NCBI GenBank assembly: GCA_029262375.1
Contig: JAJCZM010000031.1
Span: 1-62,786, forward strand
Length of the DNA stretch: 62,786 bases
Direction: 5' to 3'
Origin: Deltaproteobacteria bacterium
GTDB lineage: Bacteria > Desulfobacterota > Binatia > UBA1149 > SPBQ01
This document shows, in pieces, positions 34,761 through 43,680 of this stretch (position 1 is the first letter of the stretch; each line of letters starts with the position of its first letter). The notes below the pieces were generated by a model that worked only from the letters and a program-made list of their open reading frames with translations, was not told the origin of the DNA and did no database searches. The position numbers and the translations under genes were made by a program.

Positions 34761-36974
34761 ATGGCGGGTAGAGGAAAAGACAAAGACAACGAAGAGGGCG
34801 TCGGCACACTGGCGCAGCTCTTGGATGTCCGACGCGAAGTGTCGCTAAACGGCGGCCCTTCCGCGACCTCGCACGCGTACGAGTCGGAGGACGACGGCGT
34901 CGATCCCGTATACGTCGCGCCCGGCGATAGCGGTTTTGAGCCGCCGGACATTCCCGCCGGAGGTGCGATCGGTGCGTTGATCGCGGCCGTCGTCGCGACC
35001 TTCAAGCGCTACGGCCTGATCGCAGCCGGTATCTCATTGTTCCTATCGGTTCCGATCGTCCTGATTCTTCCGAGCAAGTTCAGTCCGACCTACAAGGCCG
35101 AAGCGGTTCTGGAAGTCGATCCCGTCAAACCGCGTGTGCTGTACACGGGCGAGGAGTGGCGTGCGACTTCGATTCACGCGTACTTCAACGATTACTCCCG
35201 CACGGTGACGCATCTTGCCGTCGAGAAGCGCGTGATTCAGCGTGCTGTCCGGCATCTACAACGTCGCGGTGTTCCGTGGGCGCCCGATGGAATGCTCGAG
35301 AGCGAGCGCGTGAATCACCTGCGCTCTCGGATCAAACCGACCTTGATGCGAGAGACGCATTTGCTGCTCATGGCTTTCGAGGGGTCGAATCGCCGCGTAG
35401 TCGCACCGGTGATCAATACGGTCTCGCGTGCTTTCCTGCGCGAGTACACGCACGAGACGAAGGTGAAGAACCTCCATTCGTATCGTCTCTTGATGCGCGA
35501 ACGTCGACGTCTATCGCGCGAACTGCAAGAGACCTACGAGGGACTCGACGTGCTGACGCCCCTGATCGGCGGTGCCGATCTCGATAGCAGGCAGCACATA
35601 GTGTATGAGCGATTTCTCACTCTCGACGATGCGGCGACGAAGCAATTTCTGCGTCGCGCTGAAGTGGAGGGGAATCTCGTCGCAGCCCGCGAGCAAGCGC
35701 AACGGCTACTCGGACCGCTGCCTGAAGGGGACATTCAGGCCGCCGTCGCAGCCGATACGGTGTACCGCGACGTGCGTCTTACCTTCGGCCGCGTTCTGAG
35801 CGAGCACAAGGGGACGACTGCGGGACTCACTGAAGATCACCCGCTGCGCCGCAAGGCGCAACAGAAAATCGAAGTGGCGCGTACCGACATGAAGCGCATT
35901 GCAGAGCAAGTGCAGGAGCGAGTTCGAGCACGCCTTCGCGCCGAAAAGAATGCCGACGCACGTCGAATTCTTGCCGAGGCCGAGGAGGCCTACGACGCCG
36001 TCGTGCACAGTGAGCGAATCATGACGGGCGGACTCGACGATGCGCGTCAGACACTCAAGGAACACGGTCGCGCGATGTTCGAAGGCAGCAAGCTTCGCTC
36101 GGCGTCCGCGCGACTGCTCGACTCGATCGATACCGTCGATCGGCGAATCGAAGAGTTACGTATCGAAACGCGAGCACCGATCCGGATTTCGATGCGAACA
36201 CCGGCGTTCACGCCCGGGCACCCGGTCTCCGACAAAGGCAAGCTCATGGGCGTTGTTGCAGGCGCCGCGATTTGGATGTTGTCGTTCGGCATCGTGTTGG
36301 TGTCGTCTAAGTTGCTTCCGCGCGTCTATCATCCTTACGACCTCGAGAGCAAAGAAATCCGCGTGCTCGCTCAAACGGACTGGCCGCGCGGCGCCCGTGC
36401 GGCTGCGTCGATGTTCCAAGGCCTCGAGCGAGTCCTGGCGCCGCGTCCTCTACAGCTCCTGTTCGTTCCGGCGAGTGCTGCCGACGCCGAGGCGACCGAG
36501 ACTGCGGCCGACACGCTCCTGCGCTATACGGGGCCGGGCTTCCGAGCGTTCCATCTAAAGCTTGCGGGTGAACCGGAAGGCATCGACCGTCCGAGAGATC
36601 CCGATACCGGGTTTCCACAGGGAGAGCGCACGCAACGCGGCGCTGTTCGCCTAGGCCCTGTCGCGCCGGCGGAGAACCTGGACTTGGTTCTCACTTCGGC
36701 GGATTTCAGGCGGCGCTTCAGTATGAAGTCCGCGCTTTACGATGTCCGGATCGTCACCACGCCTCCGCTCAACGGCCGGATCATCGACTGGCCGTTCTTC
36801 CGTCAGGGCTACAAGGTCATCGTCGTTGCGACGAAGGGCGTTACGAAGGGTGGTCGTGTCAGCACGACGGCCAACGCAGTACGAAACGGCGGCGGCGAAA
36901 TACTCGGTGGCATCATCGTAGAGTCGAACCCGGCTCAGAAGCGACGTCGCTGGCAGTTTGGTAGCAAGACGTGA
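34761..36974 (+). CDS. Wzz/Wzc-like co-polymerase with degenerate kinase domain
   Basis: A 737-residue inner-membrane protein. After a charged N-terminus it has TM1 (about 82-103), a large periplasmic coiled-coil region (about 110-485), TM2 (about 493-513, preceded by Pro-rich FTPGHPVSDKG) and a cytoplasmic domain. The last resembles a BY-kinase fold: PLQLLFVPASAADAEATE stands where Walker A should be but lacks GK[S/T], and YDVRIVTTPPLNG replaces the Walker B Asp. No Tyr-rich tail is present. It therefore probably controls chain length without kinase activity. It overlaps the next gene (GTGA). Confidence 0.85.
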   Translation: MAGRGKDKDNEEGVGTLAQLLDVRREVSLNGGPSATSHAYESEDDGVDPVYVAPGDSGFEPPDIPAGGAIGALIAAVVATFKRYGLIAAGISLFLSVPIVLILPSKFSPTYKAEAVLEVDPVKPRVLYTGEEWRATSIHAYFNDYSRTVTHLAVEKRVIQRAVRHLQRRGVPWAPDGMLESERVNHLRSRIKPTLMRETHLLLMAFEGSNRRVVAPVINTVSRAFLREYTHETKVKNLHSYRLLMRERRRLSRELQETYEGLDVLTPLIGGADLDSRQHIVYERFLTLDDAATKQFLRRAEVEGNLVAAREQAQRLLGPLPEGDIQAAVAADTVYRDVRLTFGRVLSEHKGTTAGLTEDHPLRRKAQQKIEVARTDMKRIAEQVQERVRARLRAEKNADARRILAEAEEAYDAVVHSERIMTGGLDDARQTLKEHGRAMFEGSKLRSASARLLDSIDTVDRRIEELRIETRAPIRISMRTPAFTPGHPVSDKGKLMGVVAGAAIWMLSFGIVLVSSKLLPRVYHPYDLESKEIRVLAQTDWPRGARAAASMFQGLERVLAPRPLQLLFVPASAADAEATETAADTLLRYTGPGFRAFHLKLAGEPEGIDRPRDPDTGFPQGERTQRGAVRLGPVAPAENLDLVLTSADFRRRFSMKSALYDVRIVTTPPLNGRIIDWPFFRQGYKVIVVATKGVTKGGRVSTTANAVRNGGGEILGGIIVESNPAQKRRRWQFGSKT

Positions 36975-38329
36975 CAGCAATCGTTCTACTACCGATGCTG
37001 ATCGCGTTCGTCGTCGCGCAGCAAAAGGGATTCCGGCACACCTGGATCTACGTAGCGTTGCCGGCGCAGATGCTGTTCCCGGCCTACTACTACATGGAGC
37101 TTCCGATGATCCCGGAAGCCAACTTCTGGAACTTCACGTTCTGTGTAACGTTCGCCGCGTTGCTGCTGAGCGAGGACCGAAAGCTCTACAAGCTGCACTG
37201 GGTCGATCTGGTGGTGATCTTCTACATCATGTGGACGGTTTATTCCGAGTTCGAGAACAAGAACTGGAAGGACGCGCAGAAGGTCTTCGCCAATCAGATC
37301 ATGGGCGTGTGGATCCCATACTTCTTCGGGCGCGTCATCATGATGTCGAACAGCCTACTGGTTTCGACGTGGACGATGATCGGTTTGCTCGGAGCAGTCA
37401 TAGGTTTTCTTTCTTTGTACGAAGCACGCTTCGGGATGAACCCATTCGACAAATGGCTGCGCAATATGTGGCCGTGGTACGTCGGTTGGGATCGCGCGCT
37501 CTACCGGTTCGGGCTGCGGCGTGTCCAAGGCCCCTTCACTCACGCGATTTGTTTCGGGTTCTGGTACTCGATGACAATCCCCATCCTTCTTTGGATGAGA
37601 GACAGGAAACTGCTGAAGGGATGGGTGGCCGGCGTCGGGATTCCGTTGGGAAACGTCGCCGGCATGCTCCTCTCCGGATCTCGCGGCCCGTGGATGGGCT
37701 TCGCTATCGCGTTCGGCATCATGCGCATCGGCTGGGTGAAGCAGCGCGCTCTGGCGGCCGGTTGTGTTCTTTTCACGCTCGTCGTCGGTACTGCGGCGGG
37801 CTACCAGAGTTTCATGGAGTACGTCAGCATCGATCGCGCGACCGCTCAGACGGAGGCGCAGGAAAATGCCGCCTACCGAAAGGAGTTGCTCGACAACTAC
37901 CTCGAGGTGTTGGCGACGAGGCCGAACATCGGCTTCGGGCGTAACCGCATACCGGTGATCAACGGCCAGTGGTCGATCGATAATCAGTATCTGTTTCTGG
38001 CGCTCATCCACGGTTACCCGGCCGCCTACGCTTTCGGGTTGTCGATGCTGCTGCCGATCTTTCTATTGTTGGGGAGGCTGGCGAGGTCCGATCCCGACAA
38101 TGACCTCGGTCGCTTGGGTTGGGCGGTAATGGGCGCCATCGCCGGCTCGATCTTTACCCAACTCACGGTGTTCGCTGGTTCACAGACTGAGCAACTGCTG
38201 TGTACTCTCGAAGGGATGGGCATCAGCATCTTGATTCGACTCAAAGCCGAGGCGTTGGTCGAAGCCGAGGCTGAGAAGGAAGCCAAGCGCGCGCGCCGCG
38301 CGGCGGCGCGGCCCAGGCTCGCGGCCTGA
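36971..38329 (+). CDS. Wzy-like O-antigen/EPS polymerase
   Basis: A 452-residue membrane protein with about ten to twelve hydrophobic segments and a large periplasmic loop. LSGSRGPWMGFAIAFG and the loop sequence TRPNIGFGRNRIPV are the typical Wzy_C / O-antigen ligase-like landmarks. It should polymerise the flipped repeat units. The GTG at 36971 overlaps the stop of the co-polymerase gene. The C-terminus is a Lys/Arg/Ala-rich cytoplasmic tail. Export protein, co-polymerase and polymerase thus form one tight operon. Confidence 0.88.
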   Translation: MTAIVLLPMLIAFVVAQQKGFRHTWIYVALPAQMLFPAYYYMELPMIPEANFWNFTFCVTFAALLLSEDRKLYKLHWVDLVVIFYIMWTVYSEFENKNWKDAQKVFANQIMGVWIPYFFGRVIMMSNSLLVSTWTMIGLLGAVIGFLSLYEARFGMNPFDKWLRNMWPWYVGWDRALYRFGLRRVQGPFTHAICFGFWYSMTIPILLWMRDRKLLKGWVAGVGIPLGNVAGMLLSGSRGPWMGFAIAFGIMRIGWVKQRALAAGCVLFTLVVGTAAGYQSFMEYVSIDRATAQTEAQENAAYRKELLDNYLEVLATRPNIGFGRNRIPVINGQWSIDNQYLFLALIHGYPAAYAFGLSMLLPIFLLLGRLARSDPDNDLGRLGWAVMGAIAGSIFTQLTVFAGSQTEQLLCTLEGMGISILIRLKAEALVEAEAEKEAKRARRAAARPRLAA

Positions 38330-38499
38330 GGCGAATCCGCCGCATCGTTACCGATCGCTAACGGGTTGACGCGCGCATCGGACGTTCGTGGTGCTGCGCG
38401 GTCGATCCCCATTCCCTTCTAGTCGATTTAGCCTAGATAAAACCCCTAGTTCCGCCCCTTTGCCCGATTCGGTCCTAGAGTCTCTGCGCCGCACGCGGC

Positions 38500-38515
38500 T
38501 GGCCTCGCAATTGCT
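38500..38515 (+). promoter_or_regulatory. Sigma-54-type promoter for the sugar transferase
   Basis: tggcctcgcaattgct has TGGC and TTGCT with the GG-N10-GC core and 56 bp to the ATG at 38571. The stretch CAATTGCTTC is shared almost exactly with the site at 26219. Confidence 0.6.
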
Positions 38516-38570
38516 TCAGTCAAGCGACGTCGCCGGCTCCTGCGGTGCTCCCCCGGGCACGAATGCCGGC

Positions 38571-39317
38571 ATGAATGAGATGGGAATGGTTCCAACAGCC
38601 TACTTGGGTGAGGCATCGCTGTGCGCTTCGCCGCCGCGAGATCGCCGGGCGCGTGCGCGCTGCGCCGAGTTTCTAGCGACGCTCGCCAGCTCGACGCGCG
38701 CGCTTCGAGCGCGCTCCTACCGAGTCACGAAACGATGGTTCGACCTCGTTTTCGCGGCCGCAGCACTCGTCGTGCTTGCGCCGGTCATGGTACTGATCGG
38801 GCTCGCGATCCGAGCGGAAGGCCGGGGCCCGGTGCTCTTTAGCCAAGAGCGGGTAGGGCGAGGCGGACGCCGTTTCCGAATCTACAAGTTTCGCTCGATG
38901 ATCGTCGATGCCGAGACCAACTACGTCGAGCTACGCGGTCGCAGTGATGACGGCGGCGACGTGCGTTTCAAGATGCGCAGCGATCCTCGACTGACGTTGG
39001 TAGGTCGTGTGCTCCGTCGATTCAGCCTCGACGAGCTGCCGCAGTTCTGGAACGTGCTTCGCGGCGAGATGTCCATGGTGGGGCCGCGCCCACCGCTCCC
39101 GTGCGAAGTGTTGAAGTACGATGCCGGAGCGCGCCGGCGACTGCGGGTAAAACCCGGACTGACCTGCATCTGGCAGGTTTCGGGGCGCGCCGATCTTCCC
39201 TTTGATCGTCAGGTCGAATTGGATCTCGACTACATCCGCCAACAGTCGGTTGTTCTCGATCTCTGGCTGATGGCTCGTACCGTGCCTGCCGTTCTCAGCG
39301 GCCGCGGCGCTTACTAG
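38571..39317 (+). CDS. Initiating undecaprenyl-phosphate sugar transferase
   Basis: A 248-residue PglC/WcaJ-type phosphoglycosyl transferase, which puts the first sugar-phosphate on undecaprenyl phosphate. It has one membrane helix (about 58-80, FDLVFAAAALVVLAPVMVL) followed by the catalytic core: GPVLFSQERVGRGGRRF, YKFRSM, RRFSLDELPQFWNVLRG, MSMVGPRPPLP and KPGLTCIWQVSGR. The ATG at 38571 is chosen because a sigma-54-like promoter is 56 bp upstream and the region before it reads as intergenic. A GTG at 38388 would give 309 residues. Confidence 0.88.
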   Translation: MNEMGMVPTAYLGEASLCASPPRDRRARARCAEFLATLASSTRALRARSYRVTKRWFDLVFAAAALVVLAPVMVLIGLAIRAEGRGPVLFSQERVGRGGRRFRIYKFRSMIVDAETNYVELRGRSDDGGDVRFKMRSDPRLTLVGRVLRRFSLDELPQFWNVLRGEMSMVGPRPPLPCEVLKYDAGARRRLRVKPGLTCIWQVSGRADLPFDRQVELDLDYIRQQSVVLDLWLMARTVPAVLSGRGAY

Positions 39318-39383
39318 AAAACGTTCAGCCATAGCTGTCGGTCGTATGGGCCACCCGCGTGCACCATGCTGCGAGGAGGTGCA

Positions 39384-41705
39384 CTAGCGTCTGAGAAACT
39401 TCGGATCGAGCGCGTGAAGCATGGTCGCCAAGAGGGTGACCGTCGATATCAAGCAGATCGCCATATCGAGTGCGACCAATTGGCCGAATGCGCGATTGGG
39501 CGGAAACTGCGAGAGCGAGAGTGCACCGAATCCCAGCATCACCACGATCGCGTTGAACAGTATCGCAACGCCCGTCGTGCTCATGGTTTCCCGCATGGCT
39601 TCGTGCGCGGGGAGACCGAGACGTCGATTGCGCCGGTAGCGTACGACGAAATGGATCGCGTAGTCGATACCGATGCCGATACCGACCGAACTGATCATGG
39701 CAGTGGCGACACCGAGCGGTGAGCCTATCCACGGTAGCCAGCCGAAGTTCAGTACGGTGGCGAAAGCGACAGGAAGACAGGTCAGGATCCCGCCGATGAA
39801 CGATCGGAATACGAGGCCCGCGATCAGGGCGATGACGATCACGGCGATCGCGAGACTGGCGATCTGACCGTCGATGATCATGGTGACGAACGAGAGGGTG
39901 AGGCGCGCATTTCCGGTTAGGTGCACGTCCACGCCCAGTGGACCGAAAAGAGATTTCGCGAACTCGTTTACCGCGCGTATCTCGCGCGATACGAGCGGCG
40001 AATGATCGGATCCCAAATTCCCGCGGACGTTCGCCGTACGGTACTCGTAGTCGATTACGTCGTCGAGGTCGCCGGGATCGCCGGAAATCGAATAAAGCAG
40101 CAGATACTGTGCGATCAATTCGCGATCATTTGGAATGATATGCTGGGCCTGGTCGCCACCGTTCATGACGGCGTTCATGCGCTGCACGTAGTCGGCTATC
40201 GATCGGGTTGCGCCGGATTTTCCACGATCGTCAATGAAATCTTGCAGGCTCTTGATCGCGCGCAAGTGTCGCGGGGCTTTCCAGGCATCGACCTCGTCGG
40301 CCGTGAGCACCAGGTTGAACGGTTGGCTGCCGCCAAAGCGCGCAACGAATTCCTCGTCGGCCGTTTTCACCGGATTCCCTTGCGGGATGTTTTGCAGCAT
40401 CGAACCGTCGACCTTGAGTTCTCCGAGGCGAACGAGACAAACGGCGGCAAGTAGGATCGACGCGGCCACCGCAGTCCACGGGCGCTCGGTGACGAGCCTG
40501 GTGATGTGGCCGATACCGCGCGCGAGTGGTTGTCCCGAGTCACTCTCACTACGCAGGAGGCGGGCGGCGGCGCGATGGGGGCGTGGAAGCACGACGAGAA
40601 ATGCAGGGAGAATCGTGAGCGAGAACAGCAACGCGAGCATGACGCCCAGTGCCGTCAACACGCCAAGCCATTTCACTCCCGTAAGCGGAGAGATCGCGAG
40701 TGAGGCGAAGCCGGCCGCAGTGGTGAGCGATGTCAGAACGAGCGGTGCCCACAATTCGTCCATGGTTTCGAGCGTCGCGTCGCGTGTAGACACGTGCCGC
40801 CCGGAGCCCAGTTTGAGCAGAAAGTGATGAATGACATGGATTCCATCCGCGACACCGACGGCTACGATCAAGGTCGGCAACAACGAGATCATCGGCACCA
40901 CCGCCGAGCTCAACGACATTGCGACGCCGCCCACCCATAGAATCGAGAGCAGTACGACGAGCGCAGGCAACGCCGCGCCGCGTGCACAACCCAGGATGAT
41001 CCAGAGCAGCGTGATCGACGTTGCCAGAACGATCGGGAACATGCGCTCGATGTCCAGGGTGGAAAGTCTGCCGAGTTCGCTCTCGACCACGGGTCTACCG
41101 GTAATCAAGATCTTGGCGTCCGTGCTCGGAGCCTCAGCGACGATGCGCTTGAGCTGCGCATAGGCCGCGTGGCGATCGGAACCCGCGACTAGCTCGGCGA
41201 TGATGACGGTGGCCGATCCATCCTCCGATACGAGAGTTCCGCGCATCATAGGATTGGCGAATACCGCGGCGCGAATTTCATCTGCCTGCAGTTGGTCGCG
41301 CGGTGGGGTGTCGAAGAAGGGGGCGACAATGAGGTCGTCTCCTTGCGCAGTAATGTTGTCGGTTTCAGAGAGGCTGACGAGGTCCTCGCCGTCCACGGCT
41401 TCCATGGCCATGATTTCGCTCGAAAGATGATCGATGAGCGATAGTATCTCGGGGGTGAAGACTCCGTCGGGCATGTCGCGAACGACGAGTAGCAGCGCCG
41501 GATCCTCGATGCTGAAATATTCCTCTGCCCACAGTGCGTAGGCTCGTTCCGCGTGATGCTCGGGCATCATCGACTTGATGTCGGTGTCGATGACGAGAGG
41601 TCTTAATTGGCTAACCGGAATGGCCGTGGAAACGACTACCGCTGCGATCACGATCCAAGCGTGATCGATCACGTACCGGTTGAATCGGTGAGCCCACTTC
41701 GCCAC
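39384..41705 (-). CDS. RND/MMPL-superfamily exporter
   Basis: A 773-residue inner-membrane transporter with the two-fold RND layout. TM1 (about 15-33) is followed by a periplasmic loop, five helices (about 225-375; DGIHVIHHFLLKLGSG lies between them), a second TM1-like helix near 413, a second loop and a final helix bundle (about 625-760) containing GIGIDYAIHFVVRYRR. The single-chain, hopanoid/lipid-exporter type is likely; no membrane-fusion or outer-membrane partner is adjacent. The start is GTG at 41705. It is convergent with the sugar transferase gene. Confidence 0.85.
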   Translation of the reverse strand: MAKWAHRFNRYVIDHAWIVIAAVVVSTAIPVSQLRPLVIDTDIKSMMPEHHAERAYALWAEEYFSIEDPALLLVVRDMPDGVFTPEILSLIDHLSSEIMAMEAVDGEDLVSLSETDNITAQGDDLIVAPFFDTPPRDQLQADEIRAAVFANPMMRGTLVSEDGSATVIIAELVAGSDRHAAYAQLKRIVAEAPSTDAKILITGRPVVESELGRLSTLDIERMFPIVLATSITLLWIILGCARGAALPALVVLLSILWVGGVAMSLSSAVVPMISLLPTLIVAVGVADGIHVIHHFLLKLGSGRHVSTRDATLETMDELWAPLVLTSLTTAAGFASLAISPLTGVKWLGVLTALGVMLALLFSLTILPAFLVVLPRPHRAAARLLRSESDSGQPLARGIGHITRLVTERPWTAVAASILLAAVCLVRLGELKVDGSMLQNIPQGNPVKTADEEFVARFGGSQPFNLVLTADEVDAWKAPRHLRAIKSLQDFIDDRGKSGATRSIADYVQRMNAVMNGGDQAQHIIPNDRELIAQYLLLYSISGDPGDLDDVIDYEYRTANVRGNLGSDHSPLVSREIRAVNEFAKSLFGPLGVDVHLTGNARLTLSFVTMIIDGQIASLAIAVIVIALIAGLVFRSFIGGILTCLPVAFATVLNFGWLPWIGSPLGVATAMISSVGIGIGIDYAIHFVVRYRRNRRLGLPAHEAMRETMSTTGVAILFNAIVVMLGFGALSLSQFPPNRAFGQLVALDMAICLISTVTLLATMLHALDPKFLRR

Positions 41706-41869
41706 GAGTTGTGTCGCTTGCCGCCTCGGTTCCCCCGCAGTGCGCGCATCAAAAGGAGGCGCTCATCGCGACGGATCGCTACGTTCGCTATTACCCGGCA
41801 GGAGCAACCGCAAAACGAAGCCGACTCATCCCTTTGGCCTGAATCCCGACTCGTGGCAAGCGAGCCGTG

Positions 41870-43132
41870 CTATTCGAAGCCGATGTCGAAGCGCTCGCGG
41901 TACGCCGAGAAGCGTTCTTCGACCTGCCCGCGCTCCAGTCCGTACTGCTCCAGCGAGTAGCCGTGCCGGCCGTGTTTACCTTGGGGGTTTGCGTTGAGCC
42001 AGCGTGCGATGCGCTCGCAAGTGTTCGCACTCAACTCGAGATCGAGTGCTTCGTAGAGACGGCTCATCGTCTCGAGCGGCCGACGCATGAGATCGGCGTA
42101 TGCGACGTCGATGATGCGCCCGGCGGGGACGCGTTCGCGCAGCTCGATTGAGTGATCGAGTATGCTCGGCCAGGTTCCGTACAGAACGTGTTCCCCCAAC
42201 ATTTTCGGATCGACGTTGCGAAGGAATATCGCCCGCGTATGCGCATACAGGCTGCAGTTCGATGGTATCGCCGCTAGCGGATCTCGATGAATGTGTACGA
42301 TGCGTGCGTCGGGAAACACATCCAGGATGACGTCGAGCGCGTACATGTGCGACGGATCTTTCAGCACCATGCGCCGACCGTGGGGGCGCCGGTGTTGAAT
42401 GAGTTGAAGCTGATGCCGGTAGTGTTCGTACGATGCTCTGCGATCGATGCCTTCGAGCCACTTCATATAGCGAGGAACGTGATACTGAATGTCCCATTGT
42501 GGAGTGGTGAACGTGTGCATGAACAGCATCACGCATTCCTCGGGACTATCGGCCTCCATCGGATGAATGGCCTGATAGCACGGCGACGTATATTCGAGTC
42601 CACGCAGCATGTTGGCCGTTCGCCGCTCTTGGTCCGCCGGTCCGCCGGTCGCGGGTGCCGGGTCGAAACCCTCCCAGTATTTGAGACCCCGGTGGTCGCG
42701 ATCTTCGGTGAGCAGGTTCAACAGCAAGGTCGTTCCCGTGCGCGGCATCCCCGTTACGAAGATCGGCGGTGGTAGCTCCGTGTCGAGGATTTCCGGTTCC
42801 CGTTCGAACGCCGCCGACATGCGCAACTGGGAGCGTACGAGGCGCAGCGTATCGTGGTAGGCCGCGATGCGACCCGCCAGGTGCAGATCGCTCTCGTAGC
42901 GAATCGAGTCGAGCAGTGTGCGCAGCGGACCTTCGAACAGCAGTGTTTGATCACCGGCCGATCCCGCCTGTTTACGCGCGGCGGCAATCAAGCGGTCGGG
43001 AGACAGAGAGACCAGACGACGGAACGGGCTCCCGAGGCGATTGAACCAGCGAAGTCCCTTCGGTTGACCGCTATCGACCGAAGAGAAAGTCGTGAGGTTC
43101 ATTCCTCCGGTGTCTTCATCCCGCTGCGTCAT
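41870..43132 (-). CDS. Sulfotransferase-family protein
   Basis: A 420-residue PAPS-dependent sulfotransferase-like protein. The 5'-phosphosulfate loop FVTGMPRTGTTLLLNLL is at 125-141. The 3'-phosphate region is VHIHRDPLAAIPS, and KDPSHMYAL lies between. It belongs to the bacterial group often found with lipid or steroid genes. The ATG at 43132 precedes the conserved N-terminal helices; an ATG ten codons on has GGAGGA too close to act as its ribosome site. A longer frame to 43612 is rejected. The substrate is unknown. Confidence 0.82.
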   Translation of the reverse strand: MTQRDEDTGGMNLTTFSSVDSGQPKGLRWFNRLGSPFRRLVSLSPDRLIAAARKQAGSAGDQTLLFEGPLRTLLDSIRYESDLHLAGRIAAYHDTLRLVRSQLRMSAAFEREPEILDTELPPPIFVTGMPRTGTTLLLNLLTEDRDHRGLKYWEGFDPAPATGGPADQERRTANMLRGLEYTSPCYQAIHPMEADSPEECVMLFMHTFTTPQWDIQYHVPRYMKWLEGIDRRASYEHYRHQLQLIQHRRPHGRRMVLKDPSHMYALDVILDVFPDARIVHIHRDPLAAIPSNCSLYAHTRAIFLRNVDPKMLGEHVLYGTWPSILDHSIELRERVPAGRIIDVAYADLMRRPLETMSRLYEALDLELSANTCERIARWLNANPQGKHGRHGYSLEQYGLERGQVEERFSAYRERFDIGFE

Positions 43133-43318
43133 CGTGAGTGCGTCGCAAGTAGACGCGCAACGCAGACTAGCGCCTATCGTCGGAGTCTCGCAACACGCAC
43201 TAGGAAAATCGGTGTGTGAGTATCGAATCGGATCGACGGTCGCTACAATGGGCACGTCGCCGGCTGGGAATGTCGCGCGACACGAACCGGGCTCGGCGGC
43301 AGGGAAGAGGAAGTGGGC

Positions 43319-43624
43319 ATGAAAATGTGTGTCGTAGTAGGAGCGCTCGCTGGAGCCGTTGCATTGATCGTTTCTTTTGCGGCGGCCGACAGTCCGCTGC
43401 AGCCCGTCCCGGCCCCGCACGAGGCTGCGGTCGCGACCGTCGCGCCGGTGGCCCGACTTTCCAACGAGCTCGCGAGCGAACTCTCGGACGAATTGTCGGA
43501 CGGATTTTCGATGGAAACGTCCCTCGAAATCGATCTCAGTCGCGGTGAGCACGAACCAGAAGGATTTCTCGGGCGCATGGCCGCCTTCCTTGGGCTGGTC
43601 GAAGAGGATCAACCCTTTAAATAG
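43319..43624 (+). CDS. Small exported hypothetical protein (101 aa)
   Basis: A 101-residue protein with a signal peptide (MKMCVVVGALAGAVALIV, cleavage near AAADS). A short acidic mature part follows, with a repeated ELASELSDELSDGF segment and a C-terminal FLGRMAAFLGLVEED. GGAAGAGG precedes the ATG at 43319. No known domain. It lies 56 bp before the amidohydrolase gene on the same strand and may be cotranscribed. Confidence 0.6.
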   Translation: MKMCVVVGALAGAVALIVSFAAADSPLQPVPAPHEAAVATVAPVARLSNELASELSDELSDGFSMETSLEIDLSRGEHEPEGFLGRMAAFLGLVEEDQPFK

Positions 43625-43680
43625 GCCGCTCCGGGCGCTACAGTTGCTCGGTTTCTACTTGAACCGGGGAGCGTCCTAGA

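Noticed and set aside
36958..37944. 328-codon open frame on the plus strand overlapping the polymerase gene
   Set aside because: It runs in another frame of the Wzy-like gene. That gene has clear membrane helices and family motifs, whereas this product is Arg/His-rich with no domain.
38388..38570. N-terminal extension of the sugar transferase from a GTG
   Set aside because: The added 61 residues have no helix or domain, cover an AT-richer stretch and would place the sigma-54-like site at 38500 inside the gene.
39359..39384. Hairpin gtgcacc / ggtgcac between the sugar transferase and the RND gene
   Set aside because: Only 7 bp, with no T-run, and it overlaps the RND stop codon. Not strong enough to call a terminator.
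43133..43612. Long N-terminal extension of the sulfotransferase
   Set aside because: It overlaps the opposite small exported-protein gene and reads Arg/His/Cys-rich without homology; the family N-terminus begins after 43132.
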